A stretch of 7,024 nucleotides of DNA from Bacillota bacterium (GCA_021768985.1 JAETTR010000058.1:1-7024); one strand, 5' to 3'. Counted from the first letter of the stretch, positions 1 through 6,600 are shown. Numbers and translations: made by a program. The notes: generated by a model from the sequence alone, not told the origin.

Positions 1-377
1 TGGGGAATAAGGGCGCGCGTGTCAACGCGGTCGTCGCCCAGCTCGGCGGGGCGAAGATCGATATAATTCTCTGGAGCGAGAAACCGCTCGAATTTATAGC
101 GAAGGCGCTCTCGCCCGCGACCGACGTTTCGGTCACCCAGATCGGCGACAAGTCCGCCGTGGCGGTCGTGCCCGACGACAAGCTCTCCCTCGCCATCGGC
201 AGAGACGGGCAGAACGCCCGCCTTGCGGCGCGGCTCACGGGCTGGAAGATCGATGTCAAGAGCGAATCCGCGGCGGCGAAGCTGAATCTCGAAGGGGAGC
301 AGGAAGAACCCGCGCCCGCGGAAGAGGAGATCGCTTCCGAGGCGGCGGTTCCCGCGGAAGAGCCTTTGGAGGAGTAA
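1..377 (+). CDS. nusA: Transcription elongation/termination factor NusA, C-terminal part (5' truncated)
   Basis: NusA binds RNA polymerase and nascent RNA and modulates pausing, termination and antitermination. The reading frame is open from base 3, and the TAA stop is at 375-377. About 124 residues are visible. They begin inside the KH1 domain at its GxxG loop (GNKG), followed by ARVNAVVAQLGG and the IDIILW strand typical of NusA. The KH2 domain follows, with VAVVPDDKLSLAIG and a second GxxG loop (GRDG, bases 198-209). After KH2 comes a tail of about 38 residues rich in Ala, Pro and Glu (13 Glu, one Lys), with no sign of the AR repeats found in proteobacterial NusA. The GTG at 159 lies within KH2 and is not a real start. 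The last codons, Leu-Glu-Glu-stop, also supply the Shine-Dalgarno for rnpM, whose ATG follows the stop directly. Identity is secure; the N-terminal and S1 domains lie outside the window. Confidence 0.96.
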   Translation, partial: GNKGARVNAVVAQLGGAKIDIILWSEKPLEFIAKALSPATDVSVTQIGDKSAVAVVPDDKLSLAIGRDGQNARLAARLTGWKIDVKSESAAAKLNLEGEQEEPAPAEEEIASEAAVPAEEPLEE

Positions 378-650
378 ATGCCCAAAGAGAAAAAAATCCC
401 CGTGCGCACCTGTATCGCGTGCCGCACGGAAAAGCCGAAAAAGGAGATGCTCCGCATCGTCAAAAACGCGGACGGAGAAATCCGCTTGGATTTTTCGGGT
501 AAGCTGCCCGGACGGGGCGCGTATATCTGCAACGACAAGGCTTGCGTGCAAAGACTCGTCAAATACAAGCTGTTGCACAAGACTTTTTCCGCAGACGTGA
601 GCGCGGAGATATACGCGCGCATCGAGGAGGAGTTCCTTGGCGGAAAATAA
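378..650 (+). CDS. rnpM: RNase P modulator RnpM (YlxR family)
   Basis: This small (90 aa) RNA-binding protein belongs to the YlxR (DUF448) family. The Bacillus subtilis member was renamed RnpM because it binds the RNase P RNA and modulates RNase P. Family signatures are plain: RTCIACR near the N-terminus (Cys12, Cys15), a Lys-rich stretch leading to LRIVK, the hallmark PGRGAYIC (GRGAY at 45-49, Cys51), and Cys56. The four cysteines could form a metal site or structural pairs, but this is not shown here. The length is normal for the family. The ATG at 378 directly abuts the nusA stop and has a GGAGGAG Shine-Dalgarno at 368-374 inside the last nusA codons. The 3' end overlaps ylxQ by 14 bases. 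The position between nusA and ylxQ is the standard Firmicutes context and supports the call. Confidence 0.95.
   Translation: MPKEKKIPVRTCIACRTEKPKKEMLRIVKNADGEIRLDFSGKLPGRGAYICNDKACVQRLVKYKLLHKTFSADVSAEIYARIEEEFLGGK
625..630 (+). promoter_or_regulatory. Shine-Dalgarno of ylxQ, inside the rnpM coding sequence
   Basis: A perfect AGGAGG lies six bases before the TTG at 637, within consecutive Glu codons of rnpM. It is what selects this non-ATG start, because no ATG lies nearby in that frame and the protein begins correctly there for the family. Confidence 0.8.
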
Positions 651-936
651 GATCGCGGCTTATCTGGGATTGGCGCGCCGCGCGGGGAAGCTCGCGCTCG
701 GCGTGAACGCCGTATCCGTCTGCAAGAGCGGGGTCTACCTGCTCGTGGCGGACGAATCGGCTTCGGAGAATACGAAAAAAGAGATCGCAAAGCTTGCGCG
801 GCGGTTCGGTTGCCCCGTTCTGTGGACGGGGGATCTGGAATCGGTCACGGGCAAGGCATATTGCAAACTCGCGGCAGTGCGGGAGGAGAACCTCGCTTCG
901 GCGATACGCAAGACATCGGAGCGGGAGGCAGAGTAG
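637..936 (+). CDS. ylxQ: L7Ae/L30e-type RNA-binding protein YlxQ
   Basis: This 99-residue protein belongs to the L7Ae/L30e/S12e/Gadd45 superfamily, whose members bind kink-turns in RNA; bacterial YlxQ has no firmly settled role. Visible family features are the N-terminal helix YLGLARRAGKLALG, a VYLLVADESASENTKKEI segment matching the conserved LVLIA-DAS-NT-KK signature, and a C-terminal LESVTGKAYCKLAAV, where L7Ae proteins usually have LG-AIGK. Length is typical. The start is TTG at 637, chosen because of the strong AGGAGG at 625-630 and because it places the first helix correctly. It overlaps the end of rnpM by 14 bases. The TAG stop at 934-936 is followed 10 bases later by infB. The neighbourhood nusA-rnpM-ylxQ-infB is the classic one for this gene. 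Function beyond RNA binding is not inferred. Confidence 0.92.
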   Translation: MAENKIAAYLGLARRAGKLALGVNAVSVCKSGVYLLVADESASENTKKEIAKLARRFGCPVLWTGDLESVTGKAYCKLAAVREENLASAIRKTSEREAE

Positions 937-942
937 AGGAGG
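937..942 (+). promoter_or_regulatory. Shine-Dalgarno of infB
   Basis: AGGAGG (part of a longer AGGAGGAG) sits four to five bases before the ATG at 947, in the only true intergenic gap of the window (937-946). It fixes the IF2 start at 947 and argues against a longer in-frame extension back to 794, which would run through ylxQ out of frame. Confidence 0.85.
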
Positions 943-946
943 AGCT

Positions 947-3601
947 ATGGCTTACGAGAACATCGAAAAATTAGGCGCGCTTTTGACGGACGCGGGAACG
1001 GGCGCCCTGCAAAAATCCATTTCGGCGAACGAGAGAAGGCTTTCGGAACTGATGAAGAAGCTGGGCGAAATGGAGAGCGCCGCGCAGGCGGCGCGCGCCG
1101 AGGAAGAGGCGAGAAGAGCCGCGGAGGAAGCGCGGATCAGGGAAGAAGCAAAGCGCGCCGCCGAGGAAGCCGAGCGCGCGAAGCAGGCGGAAATCGAGAG
1201 AGCGGAAGAGGTCGAACGCGCGAGAATTGCAGAAGAGAACGCGAAAAAAGAACGCGAACAGGCGGAAGCGCGCAAACCCGCGCCCGCGCCTGCGGCGCAA
1301 GCTCCCGCGGAGCCTGTACGGCAGCAGTATACGCCCGCGCAGGCGAACCGCCCCGCAAGCGGCGCGCAACAGCCGCCCCGCGCCACGTTCCGCCCCGACG
1401 CGAGACCCGCGGGCGCGCGTCCTCCCTACAACGGCGCGAACGGCGCACGCCCGACTTATAACAATCAGAGCGGCGCGCGTCCTTCCTATAACAACGGAGC
1501 AAGACCTCCTTACAACGGTGCGAACGGCGCCCGTCCCGCATACAACGCGAACGGAACGCGCCCCGCGTTCGGGAACCGTCCGCAGGGCGCGGCAGGCCGT
1601 CCGATGGGCGCAAGACCCGCGGGCGCGCCCCTTCGTCCGATCGCGCCGCCGCCCGCGCCCGTTCAGCGCAGGGAGCCCGCGAAGAAATACGACAAAACTT
1701 ACGTGGAGCGCCGCCCCGTCAACAAACGGGCGCTCGTCCGCCAACAGGGCGCGAGCATCGGCGACTTTGACGAGGAGAAGAGCGGGTACCGCAAGGCGCG
1801 CTTCGGCAAGAAGGGCGGCAGAAAGGAAACGCAGACGATCAAGATCGAACACGCCGTCGTCACGAGCAAGGAGATTCCCATCAAAGTGCTCTCCGAAAAA
1901 CTCGGCATTTCGGCGGTGGAGATCACCAAACGGCTCTTCAAAGAGGGCATCATGAAGACGGTGAACGAATCGGTGGATTACGACAACGCGGCGTTCATCG
2001 CGCTCGAGCTCGGGATCGATCTCGAATACAAGCCCGACAAGACGGCGGAGGAAGCGCTTTTCGAAGAGCACGGCGCGGAAGCGGACGAAACGCTCGTGGC
2101 GCGCGCGCCCGTCGTGACCGTCATGGGGCACGTAGACCACGGCAAGACTTCCCTGCTCGATAAAATTCGCTCAACTAACGTAACCGACGGCGAAGCGGGC
2201 GGCATTACCCAGAGCATCGGCGCATATACCGTGACGCTCGGCGACGGCAAGAACATCACCTTTATCGACACCCCCGGACACGCGGCGTTCACCGCGATGC
2301 GGGCGCGCGGCGCGAAGGTGACGGATATCGTCGTGCTCGTCGTGGCGGCGGACGACGGCATCATGCCCCAGACGGTGGAGGCGATCGACCACGCGAAGGC
2401 GGCGAACGTGCCGATTATCGTCGCCATGAATAAGATGGATAAGCCGCACGTGAATCCCGACAAGGTCAAACAGGGGCTCATGAATTACGACCTCGTGCCC
2501 GAGGAATGGGGCGGCGATGTCATCGTGGTGCCCATTTCCGCAAAGACGGGCGAGGGCGTGGACGCGCTCCTCGAAAATATCTGGCTGGTTGCCGAAATGC
2601 AGGAGCTCACCGCCAATCCCGACCGCAAGGCGAAGGGCGTCGTGATCGAAGCCAAGCTCGACAAGGGCAAGGGCCCCGTGGCGAGCGTGCTCGTACAGAA
2701 CGGTACGTTGCATACGGGCGACTTCCTGATTTCGGGCATGACGACGGGCAAGGTCCGCGCCATGATCGACGACAAGGGCAAGACCGTAAAGGAAGCGGGA
2801 CCTTCCACCGCCGTTTCGGTGCTCGGGCTCGAAGAAGTGCCCAATGCGGGCGACGCGATCTTCGCGGTGGAGCAGAGCCTGATGAAGAAGGTGCAGGACG
2901 AGCGCAAGGTGTTGCAGCGCGAGTCCATGATCAAGGAAACGCAGAAGGTCACGCTCGACGACGTGTTCAAGCAGGTCGCCGAAGGGAACATGAAGGAACT
3001 CAACGTCATCGTCAAGGGCGACGTGCAGGGCTCGGTGGAGGCGGTGCGCGGCGCGCTCGAAAAGCTCTCCAACGAAGAGGTGCGCGTGAAGGTGATTCAC
3101 GCGGGCGCGGGCGCGATCAGCGAGAACGACATCATGCTCGCCGATTCCGCGAACGCGATCGTGGTGGGCTTCAACGTCCGCCCCGACGCCAAGGCAAAGA
3201 CGCTCGCCGAGCGCAGTAAGGTGGACGTGCGCTCCTACCGCATCATCTACGAGCTGCTCGACGATATGGAAGCGGCGCTCAAGGGTATGCTTTCGCCCAA
3301 GTATCAGGAGATTTATATGGGCAAGGCGGAAGTGCGCCAGACCTTCAATATCACGGGCGTCGGTCTGGTCGCGGGTTGCCTCGTAACCGAAGGCAAGCTC
3401 GTGCGCGGCGGAAAACTACGTATTTACCGCGACGACGTGATGATCGTGGAAAACAACGTAAAACAGTTAAAGCATTATAAAGACGACGTGAAGGAAGTCG
3501 TCGCCGGACTCGAATGCGGTTGCGCGATCGAGAACTTCAACGAAATCAAGGTGGGCGACTTTATCGAGTGCTATCTCATTGAGGAGATCAAACAGGCATG
3601 A
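947..3601 (+). CDS. infB: Translation initiation factor IF-2
   Basis: IF2 is the GTPase that delivers initiator fMet-tRNA to the 30S subunit and promotes 50S joining. The product is 884 residues. Order of parts: residues about 14-110 form an Ala/Glu/Lys/Arg-rich predicted coiled coil; about 110-300 is an Ala/Pro/Gly/Arg/Asn linker holding a GARPxYN repeat (156-212) and then a basic stretch; an IF2N domain begins near Ile310 ([13 protein letters not shown]) and runs to about 360. The G domain has G1 GHVDHGKT (394-401), switch Thr421 in GGITQ, G3 DTPGH (441-445, His445 being the catalytic-type His), G4 NKMD (495-498) and G5 SAK (531-533). Domain II follows, then domain III ([16 protein letters not shown]) and the C2 domain that binds fMet-tRNA (KDDVKEV and LECG kept). 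The usual first IF2N domain at the extreme N-terminus is not recognisable. The TGA stop overlaps the rbfA ATG (ATGA at 3598-3601). Confidence 0.98.
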   Translation: MAYENIEKLGALLTDAGTGALQKSISANERRLSELMKKLGEMESAAQAARAEEEARRAAEEARIREEAKRAAEEAERAKQAEIERAEEVERARIAEENAKKEREQAEARKPAPAPAAQAPAEPVRQQYTPAQANRPASGAQQPPRATFRPDARPAGARPPYNGANGARPTYNNQSGARPSYNNGARPPYNGANGARPAYNANGTRPAFGNRPQGAAGRPMGARPAGAPLRPIAPPPAPVQRREPAKKYDKTYVERRPVNKRALVRQQGASIGDFDEEKSGYRKARFGKKGGRKETQTIKIEHAVVTSKEIPIKVLSEKLGISAVEITKRLFKEGIMKTVNESVDYDNAAFIALELGIDLEYKPDKTAEEALFEEHGAEADETLVARAPVVTVMGHVDHGKTSLLDKIRSTNVTDGEAGGITQSIGAYTVTLGDGKNITFIDTPGHAAFTAMRARGAKVTDIVVLVVAADDGIMPQTVEAIDHAKAANVPIIVAMNKMDKPHVNPDKVKQGLMNYDLVPEEWGGDVIVVPISAKTGEGVDALLENIWLVAEMQELTANPDRKAKGVVIEAKLDKGKGPVASVLVQNGTLHTGDFLISGMTTGKVRAMIDDKGKTVKEAGPSTAVSVLGLEEVPNAGDAIFAVEQSLMKKVQDERKVLQRESMIKETQKVTLDDVFKQVAEGNMKELNVIVKGDVQGSVEAVRGALEKLSNEEVRVKVIHAGAGAISENDIMLADSANAIVVGFNVRPDAKAKTLAERSKVDVRSYRIIYELLDDMEAALKGMLSPKYQEIYMGKAEVRQTFNITGVGLVAGCLVTEGKLVRGGKLRIYRDDVMIVENNVKQLKHYKDDVKEVVAGLECGCAIENFNEIKVGDFIECYLIEEIKQA
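986..1276 (+). other. Coiled-coil coding segment at the IF2 N-terminus
   Basis: Residues about 14-110 of IF2 are dominated by Ala, Glu, Arg and Lys, with recurring patterns such as [11 protein letters not shown] and [12 protein letters not shown]. The stretch has no Pro or Gly after residue about 40, which fits a long single helix or coiled coil. Prediction is by eye; boundaries are approximate. It sits where the first IF2N subdomain would be expected. Confidence 0.7.
1412..1582 (+). repeat. In-frame GARPxYN-type repeats in the IF2 linker
   Basis: Six imperfect units of 8-10 residues occupy IF2 residues 156-212: [47 protein letters not shown] and [10 protein letters not shown]. Units one and four are identical as protein but differ at several synonymous positions, so this is a protein-level repeat and not a fresh DNA duplication. 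It is probably a disordered, positively charged spacer between the coiled coil and the IF2N domain. Confidence 0.85.
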
Positions 3602-3957
3602 ACCGCACGGACAGATTAGGCAGCGAATACAGGAAAGAGATTTCGGCGATTCTGTCGGGCGCGCTCAAAAACAAGGAACCGAATCTGAAAGGGCTCGTGA
3701 GCGTGACGGAAGCGCACGTCGCGCCCGATCTGAAAACGGCGAAAATTTACGTGAGCGTGTACGCCGTCACGCCCGAGCAAAAGGTGGAAACGTTGGCGTG
3801 CATTCGCGAGAACGCGGGGTTCATCCGCAAGGAGCTCGCGCGCGTCATGCGGACGCGCACCGTGCCCGCGCTCACCTTTTTCGAGGATTCAAGCATGGAG
3901 TACGGGCAGAGGATGGACGATATATTTGCAAAGCTGCACGAGGATAAGAAAGAGTGA
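3598..3957 (+). CDS. rbfA: 30S ribosome-binding factor RbfA
   Basis: RbfA is a small KH-type protein that binds the maturing 30S subunit near the 5' end region of 16S rRNA and assists late assembly and cold adaptation. The 119-residue product matches the family along its length: an N-terminal helix with RLGSEYRKEISAIL, the VSVTEAHVAPDLKTAKIYVSV region (consensus VT-V-SPDL--AKVYVS), the GFIRKELARVMRTRTVP segment (consensus IR-ELA--L-LR--P) and LTFFEDSSMEYGQRMDDIF near the end. Length is normal. The ATG overlaps the infB stop by 4 bases (ATGA). A GAGGAG at 3581-3586, formed by a Glu-Glu codon pair of infB, lies 11 bases upstream, slightly far but usable with coupling. It overlaps nrnA by 4 bases. 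Adjacency to infB and truB is standard. Confidence 0.97.
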   Translation: MNRTDRLGSEYRKEISAILSGALKNKEPNLKGLVSVTEAHVAPDLKTAKIYVSVYAVTPEQKVETLACIRENAGFIRKELARVMRTRTVPALTFFEDSSMEYGQRMDDIFAKLHEDKKE

Positions 3958-4922
3958 ACACGATAGCGGAAATCGCGGGGGTGATCCGAAAATTAAAGAG
4001 CGCGCTGATATTTACGCACGTCCGCCCCGACGGCGATACGCTCGGCTGCGGCGTGGCGCTCTCCCGCGCGCTCGATCTGCTCGGGATTCGGAATCAGCTC
4101 TTAAACGAGGGCGAGGTGCCCGAAAAGCTGCGGTTTCTGGAGGGTACGGAGCAAATTCTGCGCGAGCCCACGATCGACGCGGAGGGCTATATCTGCGTGG
4201 ATACGAGCGATGAAACGCGGCTCGGCGAACTGCAGAAAACCTTTTTGAAGGGCGCGGGCAAGGGCAAAATTACGGTGAACGTCGACCACCACGTGGCGAA
4301 CACCCGCTATTGTCGGTATAACTTCGTGCGGGATCGCGCGAGCAACTGCGAGAACGTCGCCGAGCTCGTGCGCGCGCTCGGCGTGAAAGCGGACGAACGG
4401 ATCGCAAACGCGCTCCTGACGGGCATGGTGACCGATTCGGGCGGGTTTACGCACAACGACGTAAACGGGGATACCTTCCGCGAGGCGGGGCTCTGCGCCG
4501 ATTGCGGCGCCGATGTCAACCGGATCACCTACGAAACGTTCCGCCGCCAGAGCAAGGCGCGCGCCGCGCTGTATGCGGAAACGATCTCTTCGCTCCGATT
4601 TTTATTGAACGACGCGCTCGCAATCGCGCTCGTGACGCAAGACGATTTAAAGAAACACGGCTTAAAACAGGACGCGACGGAGGGGATCGTGGATTTCGGT
4701 CTGACCATCGAGCCCGTGGAAGTGAGCGTTTGTCTGATGGAAGTGCGGGAAGGGCAGTACAAGGCTTCCTTTCGTTCGAAGGGCAGGATCAACGTGAACG
4801 AAGTGGCGCGCACCTTCGGGGGCGGCGGACACGTTCTCGCCTCCGGCTGTATGCTCTTCGGCTCTGCGGAGGAGGCGTTCGACCGCATCTCTTACGCCGT
4901 AGCGCAGGCGGGAAATTTATGA
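3954..4922 (+). CDS. nrnA: Bifunctional oligoribonuclease / pAp phosphatase NrnA (DHH-DHHA1)
   Basis: NrnA degrades very short RNA oligonucleotides and, in characterised members, also dephosphorylates 3'-phosphoadenosine 5'-phosphate; it acts in the cytoplasm and uses Mn ions. The 322-residue product carries the DHH superfamily motifs: H22 and D26-G-D28 in HVRPDGDTLGCG, D83 in VDTSD, D111-H112-H113 (the DHH signature), D161 in TGMVTDSGGF, and the DHHA1 substrate-binding GGGGH at 289-293. All the expected metal ligands look intact and the length is normal. The start is GTG at 3954, overlapping the rbfA TGA by 4 bases (GTGA). A GAGGA at 3940-3944 lies nine bases upstream. It overlaps truB by 4 bases. 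The slot between rbfA and truB is a common location in Firmicutes. A related DHH phosphoesterase specificity cannot be excluded from sequence alone. Confidence 0.93.
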   Translation: MNTIAEIAGVIRKLKSALIFTHVRPDGDTLGCGVALSRALDLLGIRNQLLNEGEVPEKLRFLEGTEQILREPTIDAEGYICVDTSDETRLGELQKTFLKGAGKGKITVNVDHHVANTRYCRYNFVRDRASNCENVAELVRALGVKADERIANALLTGMVTDSGGFTHNDVNGDTFREAGLCADCGADVNRITYETFRRQSKARAALYAETISSLRFLLNDALAIALVTQDDLKKHGLKQDATEGIVDFGLTIEPVEVSVCLMEVREGQYKASFRSKGRINVNEVARTFGGGGHVLASGCMLFGSAEEAFDRISYAVAQAGNL

Positions 4923-5752
4923 CCGGATTTTTGAATATTTTTAAAGAAGAGGGGGTTTCCTCGGCGTTCGTGACCAATCGGGTAAAATGGCTTTGCCGTA
5001 CCCCGAGCGGGCACATGGGTACGCTCGATCCGCTCGCTTCGGGGGTGCTCCCCGTAGGCGTGGGGAATGCAACCCGCCTCTTCGATTATTTTTCGGATAA
5101 AATCAAGCGGTACACCGCGCGGTTCCGATTCGGCGCGACGACGGATACGCTCGATCGGGAGGGCGAACTGACCGCAGGCGGGAGAATCCCCGCGGAGGAA
5201 GAGATCATCGGCGCGTTGCCGCTTTTGACGGGGGAGATCGAACAGATACCTCCCCGTTACAGCGCAAAAAGCGTAAACGGAAAGCGGGGGTACGAGCTCG
5301 CCCGCGCGGGCAAGGAATTTTCGCTTCCCGCAAAAAAAGTGCGGGTGGAGGAAATTCGCCTGATCGGGCGGACCGCGCCCGACGAATTCGAATTTTCGGT
5401 TACCTGCGGCGGGGGCACGTATATCCGCGCGCTCGCGCGCGATCTTGCCGCCGCCCTCGGAACGAACGGATATATGTCCTCGCTCGTCCGCAACGCGAGC
5501 GGGATTTTCACCGAAGAAACCGCCGTTCCGCTCGGGAAACTCACGCGGGAAAACGTGGGGGAATATCTGATTCCCACCGAGAGCGTGTTGCCCTTTCCCG
5601 TGCTCGGGGAAGCCGACCCGCGCATTTTCAACGGCGTAACCGTTCCCTGCGATGCGGCGGACGGGCGGTACAAGCTGTATTCCGACGGAAATTTTTACGG
5701 GCTCGCGGTCGTGCAAAACGGCTTTGCCCGCGCGGAGAAAAAACTGTGTTGA
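4919..5752 (+). CDS. truB: tRNA pseudouridine-55 synthase TruB
   Basis: TruB isomerises U55 of the tRNA T-loop to pseudouridine. The 277-residue protein shows the family motifs in order: KEEGVSSAFVTNRVK (the clostridial-style form of K-P-x-G-x-T-S), GHMGTLDPLASGVLP with the catalytic Asp37, KRYTARFRFGATTDTLDREG, QIPPRYSAKSVNGKRGYELARAG, and GGGTYIRALARDL (Arg170 in GTYIR). The C-terminal part (LIPTESVLPFP onward) is a short TruB C-terminal domain; the whole is slightly shorter than many homologues of about 300 residues. The start ATG overlaps the nrnA stop by 4 bases (ATGA). Only a weak purine-rich AGGCGGGA (4906-4913) precedes it, so translation is probably coupled to nrnA. An in-frame extension upstream into nrnA is not homologous to TruB and was not used. 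The TGA stop lies within the start of ribF. Confidence 0.97.
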   Translation: MTGFLNIFKEEGVSSAFVTNRVKWLCRTPSGHMGTLDPLASGVLPVGVGNATRLFDYFSDKIKRYTARFRFGATTDTLDREGELTAGGRIPAEEEIIGALPLLTGEIEQIPPRYSAKSVNGKRGYELARAGKEFSLPAKKVRVEEIRLIGRTAPDEFEFSVTCGGGTYIRALARDLAAALGTNGYMSSLVRNASGIFTEETAVPLGKLTRENVGEYLIPTESVLPFPVLGEADPRIFNGVTVPCDAADGRYKLYSDGNFYGLAVVQNGFARAEKKLC

Positions 5753-6600
5753 AAGTGCTGAAAGCGGAGGAACGCTACTCCGCGCCCTGCGCCCTGCTTC
5801 TCGGCGGGTTCGACGGTCTGCACGCGGGGCACGCCGCGCTCTACGAGCGGGCGAAGCGGACGGGACTGCCCGTCGGCGCCACGCTGATTCTGGGCAATAA
5901 GGCGGGCGGGAACGTGTTTACCTTTCCCGAACGGGAGCTGATTCTCGAACGGGCGGGGTTTGCGTTTGTCGCGGAATTTCTCTTTACCGAGGAATTCCGG
6001 AACACCTCCGCGGAAGAATTCGTTCGGAATCTTTTTTCGCGGATCGACGCGCGCGCCGCGTTCTGCGGTGAAGATTTCCGCTTCGGCAAGGACGCTTGCG
6101 GCGATCCCGCGCTGTTGAAAGAGCTTGCGCCCTGCCCCGTTACCGTATTGCCGTTGGCGCGTTCGGCGGGGAGAAAGATCGCCGTTTCCGAAGTGAAGCG
6201 TTTGCTTGCGGAGGGGGAGATCGCGGCGGCGAACGAGCTGCTCTGCGGCGGGTATTTTTTGCAGGGCGAAGTGGAGCACGGGCGGCAGGTGGGGCGGACT
6301 TACGGATTTCCCACGCTGAACGTTACGGTGCCCAAGGAGAAGTTTTCGCTGAAAGACGGGGTGTACGGCGGCTACGCCGAAACGCCGGCGGGAACGTTCC
6401 CCGCGATCGTGAACTTCGGCGCGCGCCCCACGTTCGGCGTGGCGGAGCGGAAAGCGGAAGCGCATTTGAAAGGCTTTTCGGGCGATTTATACGGCGAAAC
6501 GGTGCGGATTTATCCCGTAAAGTTTTTGCGCCCGATCGTAAAATTTTCTTCGAAGGAAGAACTCAAAGAACAGTTAAAAAAGGATTTGGAACGGGTATGA
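5746..6600 (+). CDS. ribF: Bifunctional riboflavin kinase / FAD synthetase RibF
   Basis: RibF phosphorylates riboflavin to FMN and then adenylylates FMN to FAD. The product is 284 residues. The N-terminal adenylyltransferase half has GGFDGLHAGH (20-29, consensus GNFDGVHxGH) and FCGEDFRFGK (106-115). The ISSTxIR motif expected at about 145-151 reads IAVSEVK, so it is degenerate. The C-terminal kinase half has YGFPTLN (PTxN at 189-192), a GVYGGY strand, FGARPTFG, and AEAHL with Glu238 as the likely catalytic Glu, followed by GDLYG. Later, LRPIVKF replaces the usual LRPE-KF. The start is GTG at 5746, eight bases after a GGAG (5734-5737), giving a 7-base overlap with truB. TTG at 5749 is a real alternative: it would give the 4-base overlap seen at the other junctions. 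The 3' end overlaps the next gene by 4 bases. The family is certain; full FAD synthetase activity is less so. Confidence 0.93.
   Translation: MLKVLKAEERYSAPCALLLGGFDGLHAGHAALYERAKRTGLPVGATLILGNKAGGNVFTFPERELILERAGFAFVAEFLFTEEFRNTSAEEFVRNLFSRIDARAAFCGEDFRFGKDACGDPALLKELAPCPVTVLPLARSAGRKIAVSEVKRLLAEGEIAAANELLCGGYFLQGEVEHGRQVGRTYGFPTLNVTVPKEKFSLKDGVYGGYAETPAGTFPAIVNFGARPTFGVAERKAEAHLKGFSGDLYGETVRIYPVKFLRPIVKFSSKEELKEQLKKDLERV

Noticed and set aside
794..946. In-frame upstream extension of infB, starting inside ylxQ
   Set aside because: The extra 51 residues are an out-of-frame reading of ylxQ with no IF2 similarity; the ATG at 947 has an excellent Shine-Dalgarno.
1952..1954. Possible internal IF2 start (ATG after GAGGG), like the shorter IF2 forms of enterobacteria
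   Set aside because: It would begin in the middle of the IF2N domain, and the purine run is only four bases from the ATG; no positive support.
1227..1955. Sense-strand alternative frame over the IF2 linker (242 codons), and a similar one at 2506-3219
   Set aside because: Extremely Arg-rich shadow translations in another frame of infB, lacking their own ribosome binding site or homology.
971..2140. Long antisense open frame (389 codons) opposite infB, with other antisense frames at 2171-3100, 4892-5716 and 5695-6465
   Set aside because: GC-rich coding DNA with G/C third positions creates long open frames on the other strand. The predicted proteins are Arg/His/Ala-rich with no recognisable domain and lie over well-identified genes.
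4502..4918. In-frame extension upstream of truB
   Set aside because: It reads nrnA out of frame; TruB similarity begins at the ATG at 4919.
5384..5395. Short palindrome around GAATTCGAATT in truB
   Set aside because: Encodes ordinary Glu/Phe codons; too short and isolated to support a binding site.
5972..5999. Inverted repeat CGGAATT...AATTCCG in ribF as a possible hairpin or operator
   Set aside because: A 7-base stem with a 14-base loop inside coding sequence, no T-run, and plausible by chance in a 7-kb window.
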